Made by a program: the position numbers and the translations under genes. DNA of 64,000 nucleotides. Origin: Simmondsia chinensis. Lineage: Eukaryota; Streptophyta; Magnoliopsida; Caryophyllales; Simmondsiaceae. This document shows positions 34,805 through 45,982 of this stretch, piece by piece. How positions within the stretch are numbered: the first letter of the stretch is position 1; the number at the start of each line of letters is the position of its first letter. The notes beneath the pieces were generated by a model. That model saw nothing but the letters and a program-made list of their open reading frames with translations. It was not told where the DNA came from and did not search any database. The stretch spans positions 16,819,750 to 16,883,749 of the forward strand of contig JAGTTD010000001.1 in assembly GCA_018398585.1 (NCBI GenBank). Direction: 5' to 3'.

Positions 34805-37591
34805 TCATGACGTGCATTTGAGTACATAATGCTCTTCAGGAGGTCTACTACGATCAAACCAAACATCACCAACACATTCCGAACCTCTCTTGTTGCAGTT
34901 AACACGGCTCAAATCCCAGATTCGCTGCTGAAATTCCCCAAATGCATACACAATTCTGTTTTTAGGCATGTAGTAAGCTACATTACTGATTTTGTGTATT
35001 TTTATCTCAATTAAATTGCATATGAAGTCCTTGAGCATCTCAGGAGGCCTTCCAAACTCAAACCAAGAGAACCACGCATCAAATTCGGCTTGTAAACATT
35101 TTCCATTGCAGCTCCAACAGCCCAAACTCTTGATCAAGGCAACCCAACACATTGGAATCCCACTAAGTTGCAGCTGTAACTCTTTCATTTTGAATCTTAT
35201 CCAAAATTTGTATTATTCAAACATCCATTCACAATACTAGCTTAGACCAAACTCAACAAACACTTGATTACTTCCCAACTTCACACGTTGGGCTGCAGAA
35301 CTCAGAAAAGCAGCAATGCAACCCAGATGCAACTCGTAATGATAGATAGCAGCTCGGTTTACCCTTTTCTCCCAATCAGCCTCGAATTTCAGCTTGTTAT
35401 AAATATGATCTACCTTTCCCGGATCAGGAGGAGGCTTACCACAAGAACTTGCACTTGGATACTTCACAACTCTACTCAAATGAGGTAATAAATCATGCCG
35501 AACTTGCCGATCGGCATGCCGAAAATGCATATTAGCCACTGGAACTTGATGCCTTGCTGATTTATCATGCTCTGCTGCAATGTTTTCCAAGTTTTTCAAC
35601 TCACACAACCACCTACTAGCCCAACTCATGACATGCTCAATAAATCCATGTTTGCTTCCCAATTGCACCAAAAATGCAGCGGGATCCACAAGCTCAGCAG
35701 AATAAACCCAATTCTTGATCAAGGTGGCCAAACACAATGCAAATACGTGACAATGCAGTAGCCATCCCTTCATCTTGGATTTAATCCAAAATTTGTATTG
35801 CTTAAACTTCCATTTACAATACCATCTCAGACCCAACTCAGCCAAAACTTGATTGCTTCTCAAATGCACCTGTTGGTTTGCTGCAGAACTCAGAAGCTCT
35901 GTAATGGAAACCTGATGCAAGTCTTTTGGACAGATTTCAGCCGACAACTCCTTCAAAATCTGAGATGTTCTGTTCCCCATTGGGCTGCTGATATACACTC
36001 CAATTTCAGCTAGATTTATCCTCGGTGTTGCATTAATCTTTTCTATCCAAACATTGAGAAGGTATTGAAGCTTATGCATATGATTTTTCCATTCCGAAAC
36101 ACCACTGCTGACGACCCTCAACACAGACGGTTTATGCACCAGATCAGGTCCATTCAGTCCCAGTTTATCCAGATCATTTAGCTTGTAATATGTATAATTC
36201 CTATCATCACAAGCAGCTTGGACTTTAACTTCGCAATCACTCACGACCTACATTTTTCCACCAATGTTTGTAATGTCGTTGCATTCATCAACATCACACA
36301 GCAGCAACGAATGCTTAGCTCCTCCAAACTCTTGTAAATCAATCCTTCCCAGATCAAGGAAGCTTCCAACATCCAACACATCAGTTAAAACATCTGCTGG
36401 ACAGCTTCTGGACTGATCTGAAATCAGTTTCAGCATGTTACAGCAGTTATACACTTGTAACAACTCAATTGCTTGTTCAACAACCTTGCTTCGCCTTTGT
36501 TGAACCTTAAAACGTACTCGTGCAGCTTGATTAACTCTTTTCAATAGAGAATCAACCCTTTTCGGCTTCGTAAAAGCTTGAAAATCTTCTCCCAGATCAG
36601 GAGGTAACTCGTCATATGAATGGGTCTTTGAACACACCGATACTCTCCTCAAAAGCACACCTTATTCGGTATCCGATAGTACCACAACAGTACCATCTGT
36701 TTTACCAACAGAATGTAATCGTTCAGCATTGAAATTGCTACAATTTTGATCCAAAATCAGCTCTGTAGCAGGCCTCAAGTTCTGATTCTGCATACTAACT
36801 CGTTGTATACCATCTGAACCTTGTATACTAACATATACATCGGTAAGATCAGCGACTTGAGTTCATTCTTGTTGATCATCAAGCATCCTAGGCTGAAACA
36901 CAACCCCACGCTTCAACTTCGGCTTTGTCAACTTCTTTTCCCCCACAACATCTCCCAATGCTTCACTTAGACGATTTCTCTTCGACTTACGCTTTGCTTT
37001 CTTAATCATTCCTTGGACATGAGAATCACATTCCCAATCCAGATGCACGTCATATTGTTCCTCAACATCGTCAATAGACTCTAACTCTTGCATAGAGTCT
37101 TCATAAGAGACATCTTGTTCAAACTCAGGTTCTTCTAGCTTGTGTTCTTCACTTTCGGCATTGTCATGGTCAAGTTCATCTTCAACAACAATAGATTGTA
37201 CCTCCTCTTTTTGCTCAACAACGAACTCTTGCGGTAGAACCACTTCCGTAGGTGGAACTATCTGGCTAGAAGGCTCAATTTGTTGCACCCGATTTCCCTT
37301 GTTCACATCCTTACCCAAAAGCTTCTTCAACATTTACTGAATGCTATTAGTGCTCTCGAGTGACTTTTGTTCTTGCTAATCAAACCTAGCTTTGAGCTCG
37401 ATTTGTTGTTGTTCAAACTTAGCATTAAGCTGTTCTATCTTGTCATTCAAATCTCGGTGTTGATCACCTGAAACATTAGCTCCAGAACTCGTAACTGCAA
37501 CCACAAAATCCATTCCAGTACCAGATGCACTGGCACCTCCCGCTCCAGATCTTGTTCTGACACCTTCGATCATGTTTGTAAAAAACAACAA
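34805..37591 (-). pseudogene. Long single-frame ORF of unknown function in the 34-39 kb element
   Basis: About 930 codons in one frame from 37591 down to 34805, with no frameshift but stops at 37376-37378 (TAG), 37334-37336 (TAA), 36863-36865 (TGA), 36662-36664 (TAA), 36248-36250 (TAG), 35237-35239 (TAG) and about 35213 (TAA). The N-terminus (VRTRSGAGG, then a Gln/Glu-rich coiled-coil-like stretch) resembles the start of gypsy gag. A strongly acidic segment follows (about 37230-37020), ending in a Lys/Arg-rich stretch (about 37020-36880). The rest has Trp/Cys-rich modules repeated in diverged form (NQV.AELGL..YCKW...YKFWI near 35840-35770 and again near 35260-35190; PPD/PPE turns near 36600, 35430 and 35060). 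I see no RT, integrase or protease motif and do not recognise the protein; a captured host sequence is possible. Confidence 0.6.
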
Positions 37592-38464
37592 AAGTTCGTA
37601 CTGGAATCAGCTCAGCTCGCAGAAAGCAGGTTCGAAACTCGCACAAATGTAAAACTTGTTTCGCAACTCTTCAACACTCGATTGCTTAATGAAGTTTTAC
37701 TACTTTGTTCGCACAAACAATCACTTGCTAACGGTTCCACAATCGACAATGATTATAAACCCTAACTGATAAATTTCGAATAGAACTTCGAACAAACCCT
37801 AACCTCGAGCGACTTCTGACAAGAACGTTTAGTCGAGTAATTCGACTTATAATTCTAAATTAAGCTCGACTCTAACTCAAATTGTAGTCCTTAAAACAAC
37901 ACTCAAGCGATCTCAACGAACGAAACCGGATTTCAACACTTTTGCTTCTCCTGTCAGATTTTCGCCTCTGTTGACATGTTTTTCGCCTAAGCAATTCTTG
38001 ATTCAATAGCATCTAATTCTCAAAGATCACCTTAGATTCTGATGAATTCTCACTAATTTTATGCTTAACGGCACAATTTCGACATCATCCAACAACAAAC
38101 ACCAATTCTCAATGAATTGCAACTTGAAGATCAGAAATCCCTTACCTCAATCTTCAACTTCTGAATTATAAAGTCTGTAATCACCTCAATTCAGATGATT
38201 TCTGCTATTTTGATGATGATCAAGTATAATGTGGATCAAATAAACCTTCTTCAATGCAATTGATCACCTTAATCCCAACCGCAAGTGATATTCCCAGGCT
38301 GATGCAGTACGCGCCAAAATTACTTCAATTTCTCAGATTTGAATTCTGATCCAAATCTGACTTAATGTAATGTCAACCCTTCTTTTGTTGATTAATTGCA
38401 ACACAATTAATCAGATTTTATAATTTTGTTTCAGATACGAGCTTGATTCGGAAGCCAAATCAAG

Positions 38465-38478
38465 GCTCTGATACCAAT
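38465..38478 (-). promoter_or_regulatory. Primer-binding site (tRNA-iMet) of the 34-39 kb element
   Basis: On the minus strand, TTGGTATCAGAGCC lies one base after the 5' LTR end, in the normal position. Confidence 0.9.
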
Positions 38479-38479
38479 T

Positions 38480-38937
38480 GTTAAGGTTTCGAAGATTGGC
38501 TCTTGAACCTCAACCTTGGTTGGGATAGAAAGAGTAAGAGATGAGAAAGAATATAGAGTTTAGATGAGAAAAAGAAGGGAAAAGAGATGAGAGAATAGAG
38601 AAAGAAACCAAATGTGATCAATTCATTATCAAAGTTGTGGATTACATGCTAATATCCCTTATTTATACTACTTACAAGATATGAGCCTAATACATTGCAT
38701 CAATACAAATGTCTAACCAACTCAAGCTAGAACTTTCTAGAATATTCTAGAATATAGCTAACTAATATTCAAATTATCATAATTGGCGGCAAACACAAGA
38801 ACTAACAGTAGCAGTAGTAAGTGCAACAACAGTACTAATGCAGCAGCAGCTCCCCAGCAGCACCCACATAGCAGCAGAACAACACTTCAGCATTACAACC
38901 AGCACACATCCGAGCCTCGTATTCTCGATTCGTAACA
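38480..38937 (-). repeat. 5' LTR of the 34-39 kb element
   Basis: 458 bp, TGTTAAGG to TTCGTAACA on the plus strand, nearly identical to 34174-34659 apart from the 28-bp duplication there. Confidence 0.9.
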
Positions 38938-39083
38938 TTTTCTTATTGAGATTTTGCTTTTATTTTTCACCCCGTTAGTTTTTCTAATTATGAGCTTGTT
39001 TACTTTTGCAATATATAAGCATGACTCACATGAAAAGGGTGACAGATGAGAGAAGATAATAATGACCATTAGATCTAAATTAA

Positions 39084-39313
39084 CATACCCAGTGCCTCAA
39101 GGGCTCCAGCCTACGCAGAGTCTGGGGAGACGTATGTACGCAACCTTCCCCCTTTAGGTTGTTAACCTAAAGAGAGGATGTTTCCCAGTGCCCCCAACCT
39201 GAGGGTGAGGACTTCCCAGGAGGTCACCCATCCTGGTACTACTCTCGCCCAAGCGCGCTTAACTTCGGAGTTCTAATGGGACACGGTGACGGCGTATTGG
39301 TGCCTTCTTTGGT
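39084..39313 (-). mobile_element. 5S-rRNA-derived SINE with an RTE-type tail
   Basis: A 230-bp insertion between perfect 19-bp target duplications starting ACCATTAGATC (39065-39083 and 39314-39332). On the minus strand the first 100 nt (39303-39205) are clearly related to plant 5S rRNA: AGAACTCCGAAGTTAAGCG, GGGCGAGAGTAGTAC and GGATGGGTGACCTCCTGGG match the A box, intermediate element and C box of the 5S internal promoter, with a diverged 5' end. The remaining 130 nt carry a perfect hairpin (CTTTAGGTT and AACCTAAAG), then GGGGGAAGGTTGCGTACAT and a GAGCCCTTGAGGCACTGGG end, shared with the RTE LINE at 25623 and the copy at 39640. The long TSD and lack of LTRs argue against a Cassandra TRIM. Confidence 0.85.
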
Positions 39314-39639
39314 ACCATTAGATCTAAATTAAAGATCCAAAATTCAAAATTACTTTTATTACAGTCAATGGTTATTACCTTGATTTAGAACTAATGAACG
39401 TTATTACCTCCTCTTGTTTTTCACCCTTTCATGTTAGTCATGCCATATAAATATTTAGGGTAAAATTATTGTCAGAGCAAAATCGTAGCTTTAAGGCAAT
39501 TTTGTGGCTCTCTCATTGTTTGAAAGTTATATTATTGCTCTGGCAATAACAAATCCCTATATATATGTTTACTCCCTATTTCTTTGCCTTTATTTGCCTA
39601 ATTTTGCCCTACTTATATGCTTATTTGCTCTTTTGATGC

Positions 39640-39745
39640 CAGGCTGCAAGGCGTCATTGCTGCCGACAAGTGTATCAGGTTAGGGGTCCTCGGAAACAAC
39701 CTCCCTTCAGGGCAGTCCCGGAAGGGGGAAGGCTGAGTACATCTA

Positions 39746-39787
<42 letters not shown>

Positions 39788-39829
39788 CTGATGCAGGAGC
39801 CCTTTGAGGCACTGGGTTGTTGTTGTTGT

Positions 39830-39831
<2 letters not shown>
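39640..39831 (+). mobile_element. SINE or truncated RTE 3' tail with a 40-nt C run
   Basis: In order: GGTCCTCGGAAACAACCTCC, a small stem, GGAAGGGGGAAGGCTGAGTAC, 40 consecutive C (39747-39786), GAGCCCTTTGAGGCACTGGG and a (TTG)5-like end. It is the same tail as in the 5S-headed SINE and the RTE LINE. The 5' boundary is uncertain and no TSD is found, so SINE and 5'-truncated LINE cannot be told apart. It is followed by (GT)n and (AT)n microsatellites to 39860. Confidence 0.7.
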
Positions 39832-39860
<29 letters not shown>

Positions 39861-39890
39861 CTCTATGTCACTATTTATCTATCTATCTTA

Positions 39891-40210
39891 TGGGACAGTG
39901 AATTCTGGGCCACATATTTGGTTAAAATGGGGGAAAGGGGTGATGTCATGTGGTAGAAAGATGATGTCAGCAGCCAAATAAGTGGTCTAGCATTTACTCT
40001 CACTTGAGTCATTCCCTATATATATAGGATTACTCTTGTGAAAGGATGATATATGAGATGGTGAATTATGAGTCATATACTTAGTTAAAGTGGGGGAATT
40101 GCGTGATGTTATGCGATAGGAAGATGATGTCAGCAGTTAAATGAGTGGTCCATAATGTTTTCTCTCATTCTCATCCTCTCATAGGAGTTATGCCCTTTGT
40201 ATACATAGCT
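39891..40210. repeat. Diverged tandem duplication of about 140 bp
   Basis: 39891-40028 and about 40055-40210 share order and much sequence: GTGAATT, TTAGTTAAA or TTGGTTAAA, GTGGGGGAA, GATGATGTCAGCAG and GAGTGGTC. No termini or coding potential are seen. Confidence 0.65.
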
Positions 40211-41900
40211 GTTACCTTTTCCTTTAGAAGGCAATTTTTGAGCATTCTTAAGAACGAGTTAACCGAATCCCCTTTTATTTGGTATTGACACAGCCAACTG
40301 AGTAGATAATCTCATTGCTTTCTCTGTTTCCAAGGAATCAGCGTTTTAATAGATCCCTTTCATATGACATCACTCTCACAATCAACAAATTAAGGAAGGT
40401 TCTTGAATTATATGTTATCACACTCCATCTATGTGGCATCACCTTGTCTATGAACATGTCTTTTTTTTTATTTTTTATCGGTGAATTATTTATTAGTCTC
40501 TAATCATTTCCAATTCTTTAATTAGTAATTTAATATTCTAGAACTCAAATTTTTTCTTCCCTGGTACAATCTTGCCGTCGTTATTCACAATCTTTCCATT
40601 TTGTTGTTTAAAAAAGAGATCCAATTCATTTTTTCTTTCTTTTTTTTTCTTTTTTTTGTTTGTTTGTTTGTTTTCCTCTCTATATATGCCACTCTTCTAT
40701 ATTCAACGTTGGGAAATTATAGTCTTGCTTAGAAGGAGAAGTTTTCTCGCTAATGGAAGGAGATGATGCCTAACTACTAGAGGGAGATGTTATTTTTGTC
40801 TTTGTAGCTGATGTTCTGCAACATAAATTTGCCATTTTTGTCGGCCCCTTACTAATTGCCAAAAGTGATTGAAGTGAAATTGTTGATCGTTGTTTTCTAA
40901 AAATAATTGTTTAGCTTATCTGATAAATACAAAAACCACAAATTGATGTTAGAATCCGTCACCTAATCAATATGAATAAATTAGGTACACCATTAGCTAA
41001 AGTTTATGCACAAATCATATCTTGCTCAGATGTTTTGCTTCATATCCTAACCAAGATGTAGTAAAAACATTTGCTATAAGGGAAAAATCTTTTATTGCAT
41101 ACATTGCCATCATTGCTAACATTCTTTGCAAACAATAGCATTGGAATCTTCTGTGGGTGTGGAAGTAGGTGCAACCCCTTTTCGGAAGAGTTTCTTCTTT
41201 CTTCTATTTTCTTGTGATGACATCTATGTTAATGTTCAACCAAGTAACCATAATGAGTACATTCTCTCTCTGGCTAAACTCGATACCAATCTTTGGATTT
41301 GTTGTGCCTCAACGCCCAATGATAGACCCACCTGTCTAATTTACGAACCGCACGTGCTTGACCTCAATCAATCACCTTTGGAGAGGGTTGATGTTTTTGG
41401 TGAATCCGACTTTGGTTTGTAATTATATTGTGGATTCTACACTTATTCCAATAAAGGAGACAATTTATGTTTTTTTTTGGTATTTTTAAAGTTTAATCTT
41501 TAATAGAAAAGTAAATACATGTGGACCCGGCTCAAGGAGTAGTTGGGGTGACGGAGCAGAGCCCACAAATAATTAAAAGCCTGAAACTGGGGTGGAGACA
41601 AACTCACGAGCTCAACTATTCACTTATAAGCCGGAGTATAAAAATTTTTAGGCCTAGCACACTTGACTTATAATAACTCGTATGAGTTAAAGTTTGACAA
41701 GATTTAGGAGGAGCGGACCATATTTGGGTCATTGGATTAAGAACAACATAATCAAAGTCAAGCCTTGGCTGTCAAAGTTCTGAAATTATGACTCAAACCT
41801 AAATTCACCTAACTTGTCAAGTAGTGGTACCAGTATTAAGACCAACGCAATCAAGCTTGAGTTTAGCCATCAAAGCCTTAAACTAACGCCTCAATTCTCA
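40211..41900 (+). other. Mostly unrecognised sequence with one doubtful ORF
   Basis: The only frame of note is 41126-41422 (98 codons, plus), with a hydrophobic stretch followed by a Leu/Asp-rich tail; an AATAAA lies at about 41450. I cannot match it to a family, it has no upstream partner exon that I can see, and it may be chance. The rest shows T-rich runs and no structure I can support. Confidence 0.25.
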
Positions 41901-42606
41901 ACTTGTCAATTGTTGGAGCATATTTAAACAGAGAATTTATATCTGAAACCTAAAGATTGCATGCCTTGAACAAACCAGAACAAGTTACAAGCTATGCGAT
42001 GCTATGCTAGGCTTGGCTAAGTTACGCCACTCCCAAGGAAAAAGCATAAGTGTGTCGTAAAGAAAATTTGAAGAAGTTTTGTGATATTGATGTTGGCCAC
42101 TTTACAATGGCAACAGTGCCTCTTGTTTATAGAACCAAGAAACAACGGCTGCATCCTCAAAAGTTGGCATATCTGCCTCACTCATGGCCTCAATCTCCTT
42201 TCTCGTGTTGAACTAGTGTTAAACATGCTTTAAAACACGTGCTCGATCTCCTTTTAGATGGCTCACGTTCATCCGCTCTCTTCCGGATATTCTTGTGGTC
42301 AACGTTCCTTGACATGCGCTTTAAATAACGTCTTCGACCCTAGAAACCACCTTTCTTGCAGCCTTCTAGGTGGTTCCTCAAGCTCGAGCCCATTTTACCC
42401 ACCTCTAAGCACCTCGGATAGTTGTTAATTGTTTAAAGGATTTTAAGTACTCCAGAAGCTGAACTTGGGATGCCATTACTTATATTTCTAAAGGCCTAGA
42501 GTATAGGCCCCATATGACAAGCACGTGTTCTTTTACCCTTAACAGGCATCGTCTTAGCTCCTTCTAGTCTAGGGTGTAAGCAAATGTGCCCCCCCCCGGC
42601 CTTTTC
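41901..42606 (-). mobile_element. Probable gypsy LTR remnant with polypurine tract (left copy)
   Basis: The part 42379-42606 is repeated at 61975-62205, where it adjoins a gypsy integrase remnant. Read on the minus strand, a GGGGGGGGGGCACATTT polypurine-like tract precedes TGCTTACACC, an LTR-like start. How far left the LTR reaches is not clear; no internal coding sequence remains. Confidence 0.45.
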
Positions 42607-45600
42607 TATTAGGAGTACTGTCCTGAAATGTAGATTTATTCTGTTAATAATTGATGTGCTTGTTGTATGCTTAGCAAATGCACTAAATTGTTTCAAGTAA
42701 TAAAGATGTGAGTAGAGTATCGTCCCACGAGGATTGTTATTTAATGAGTACCGAAATTAGTAGTTTTAGTGCTATTTAAAAAGTCGAAATTGTAGTTTTT
42801 GAAATGAAACAAGCAAAATGGAAAGAACTAAATTAGGTTACTGATTTTTAGAATGTTTTTCTGATTAAATAAGGTCCAAGGCATCTGATTTCACATTGTT
42901 GCATTAATACGCCTTTCTATTTCGATATTTAAGTTGTTATTGCATGTTGATGGTCGAAAACCCTAATTTACTAAATATTCTCTCTCGAGCAACACTTAGC
43001 ATACTATTTTACATATTAACTCATTAATCTCTTGCATGAAGATCTATGGTTTTCACTTAAGACCATACAAATCGCGTTAATCTATCTCTAGCATGTGCTC
43101 AATTTGTGGTGTTTATCACTTTAGCAATCATCATAAGTCTCCTCTCGAACTCATTATGAATCATTATAGGCTTTGAATGGTGATAAAGCATTCAAAACTC
43201 ATGAAGAGCAATGATAAACACTCCAACAGGGCAATAAACAAACTTTGAATATGTCGAATTAGAAAAAAGCGTATATTACAACTTAGGCTACATCGTAGCC
43301 TTGGAAAAATGAAACTACTTTATGGTAGACATAACATAAAGCAAAACTAAGACAAAATATATAAACTTAAAGAAGAAAGGATAGAAAGAACTTGAAAATA
43401 TGAAATTACAAACCAAACTTTCCTTCCTTCACTTCCTTTTCCCTCATGTTTTCTCTCTATTTTTCTACTTTGGATTTGGTTTTGGCTGAATGAATGATTC
43501 GAAAACACTTCCCTAACATTCCTATTTATAGTATTTGAGGATAGGAAGTCATGAAACAAAAAATAACACAAGTACATCCTCATTTGTTATGGTTGCCGCC
43601 CATTTTCAGCCTTTGCATCAACTTGCTAATTTCTTCATTTTTTTTTTACTCCATTTTGCCGCTCAAAACTCAGTGTTTACATCAAGTTGGATGCTTTCAT
43701 GAAGTTTTTAAGAAGTTCTTGCACTTGATCTATCCAATTAGCCTCCCAAAATTGATAATTGCAACCACTTGTACATCATGTTGTTTCATTGCATTACTGT
43801 GTAGTATTGATGTGTTAAGCCCATTTTTTTACCTTTTTTTGATGTGTCTTGCATTCAATTGTTGATGTTGATAATAAAACCTAGCAACAATTAGCATAAA
43901 ATGAGTGTTTTTGTAAGGAATTTGCAATAGGAGCGAAAAAGAACAAGAGCAAACCAAGGCAATAAAAATTTGATGTAAAATGGTTAAGAAATGAACCTAA
44001 ATGATATGAATAACTAAGTACTAAATTAAACTTATCAATAATATTTTATTAATGAATAAAATTGAAATACCAGTTGCTTCGTTGTTAAATTTGTGTAAGC
44101 GAGCATATATATACTGCATGTAATTTTCTTTTCAGTATCGCCCATGAGATGGACAGAGTCCTTAGATTACATTTTACATGTTTGTTCCAAGTGGATAATG
44201 AGATTAAGCCATAGATAGACTTGGAACAAATGGTATGGAATGTTATTTGAATAACTCGTGGTCGGGGATAAGCTTGGGCTACTTGTCTGTTAAGACCATG
44301 ACTTAATACTTTAGATTACTTATCTTGGTCAGTAGATGGTGATCCAAAAATGTTGGATTGGTGTGTTTAATAAGATATACACACTGAGTTGGACCTTGTG
44401 AGTTGCTTGTTTCTAGACTACTATCGGAGATGAGTGATTCATATTGTATTGTTTGAGCATCCTGAGAGTATTCTGGACTTGTGCATGGAACATTAGTTAC
44501 TTTGGTGTACTATAAGTAAGGTCTAGACAAATGACTTAATTCCCATGTAAACTGGGTAGCGGCGTCAAGTGTGACAAGGATCAGGTATTTAATATGGAAT
44601 CTGCAATCTCTTATGAGGTACAGATGCCCCCTTAGTTGATTCGAAGTATTTGAATAGTTCAGAATCGTTGGCCAAAGTATTCCAAGTGTTTGATAATTGA
44701 AATTTATACTATGAATATGTTCAAGTATAAATGAATTATTCAGTGAAGGGTGAGTCGGTAACTAGTGGAAAAGTTGTGAGAAGGATAATGGTAATAGTAA
44801 TATTTATTCTTTGTCATGGACATCTAGTGAACGGCTTGTTGTCATCGATACAGTTTATTTGGAAACTATCGAATAAATGGTTTAAGTCTAAAGTGCAGTG
44901 AGATTTATTCAGTGGAATTAAATCCTATTAAATGGTAATAAAATTATATCATGAGATCGTTAATTTAACTTATTTGTTGCTAGATTTAAATTGTCCATGA
45001 GGTCCCTATGCAAGCCTCTGTATTTATCACCATTGAAAAAATATTAAAGAATTCATGAGATGAATTATTTACTCATGAGATGAGTAAATTTTAATTTTGC
45101 CAAACATTATTCAAGATATGAATAAAAGTTAAAAATTATAAAATAAAATAATTTTTAAAAATTAAAATTTATAAGATGAATTTTCAAATGTGTGAAATAA
45201 AGACAAAAAATCACGTATATCAGGTCGCTATTTATGCCTTCGCAATCGGACGAACTAGTGCGCGACACATCCTTGTGCTGATCCGCGCTTGCGTAAGCTG
45301 GCGATTGAGAACGCGATATGTGGAACACGTTTGAAATTTAAAATACGCTGCTTTGGACTTAAGTTAAACGCATTGTTTTGGCTTATTTATATACTAAACG
45401 CTGTGTTTTTGTTTGTTTAACTGCAAATCCCACATCGTTTATTTTAGAATTTTTCGCTCTGGTAGTCTACTATAAATAAGGGTACCTCTTTCAAAGGTTT
45501 GGCATTAGTTCAAAATTAAGGGTTTTAGAAAGTGTTGACTTTCGGGGACCCAATTGGAGAGAAAAAAATTCCGTTGAAAATTTTCATTCTTTAGTTTAAT

Positions 45601-45982
45601 AGTTTTCGGAGTTCACCCTTTGGGCAGTTCGAAGTTATTGCGTAGAAGGCAGCTGGGTCTTGGTTTTCTCAGCTTTGTTGGAGTTCTTATTTCTTCTGGT
45701 TTTCTTTATTTGGAGCAATTTAAAGTATGTTCTTCTTTCCTCCTCTTTTAAGTTTTTGCTTATTCATTTTTTTACAGTTTTTCTTATTATGCTTGTTTTA
45801 AGTCCATGTTATTGTTATGAATGTATTACAGTAGAGACCTGTAGATTTAAATTAGGAATTTAAATCTTTAAATTTAAAATTAAGAATTTTAAATCGATCT
45901 TATTTTTAAAATTAGTAATTTTAAGCCCTTTCGCTGCATTAATTTTATTATGTTAGGGAAAATTTTTAAAATCTGTTCCAAT
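42607..45982 (+). mobile_element. 5' LTR of copia element C, split by a solo gypsy LTR
   Basis: Starts TATTAGGAGTACTGTCC (mutated TGTTAGGAAC), is interrupted at 42652-44037, resumes TTTTATTAATGAATAAAATTG and ends next to a degenerate PBS (GGTATCAGAGC, about 45986-45996). Without the insert and its 5-bp duplication it is close to 2 kb. It shares most blocks with A LTRs but ends at the position where those have their innermost fossil PBS. A palindrome cluster lies at about 45050-45190 and a TATAAATA at about 45471. Confidence 0.75.
42652..44037 (-). mobile_element. Solo LTR of the Athila-like gypsy family
   Basis: 1386 bp from TGATGTGCTTG to AACTTATCA on the plus strand, with a perfect 5-bp duplication ATAAT (42647-42651 and 44038-44042). 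It is homologous along its length with the LTR at 25118-27261, including the ATCGTCCCACGAGGATTG block. It is inserted in the 5' LTR of element C. Confidence 0.9.

Larger units (their letters stand above)
34174..38937 (-). mobile_element. Complete non-autonomous LTR retrotransposon with a novel ORF
   Basis: A 4764-bp element on the minus strand with a perfect 5-bp duplication TTTTC (34169-34173 and 38938-38942). The 3' LTR is 34174-34659 (486 bp) and the 5' LTR 38480-38937 (458 bp), both bounded by TGTTA...TAACA; the size difference is a 28-bp tandem duplication in the 3' LTR. The LTRs differ at only a few bases by eye, so the insertion is young. The iMet PBS is at 38465-38478 and the polypurine tract at 34660-34673. 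There is no protease, RT, RNase H or integrase, so it must move with proteins from another element. In sense order the inside is: leader, one long broken frame (37591-34805), polypurine tract. Confidence 0.9.

Noticed and set aside
35237..36244. Independent host gene of 335 codons on the minus strand
   Set aside because: It starts at a GTG just after an in-frame stop and is part of one longer frame inside a complete LTR element.
39203..39303. Genuine 5S rRNA gene
   Set aside because: The 5' end is diverged, the sequence continues into an RTE-type tail and the whole is flanked by a 19-bp TSD, so it is a retroposed derivative.
39084..39313. Cassandra TRIM LTR
   Set aside because: No second LTR, no TG...CA ends, no PBS or polypurine tract, and a TSD far longer than 5 bp.
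41126..41422. 98-codon plus-strand ORF as a confirmed gene
   Set aside because: No family match that I recognise, no neighbouring exon and a length near chance for this region; listed only as part of an unrecognised stretch.
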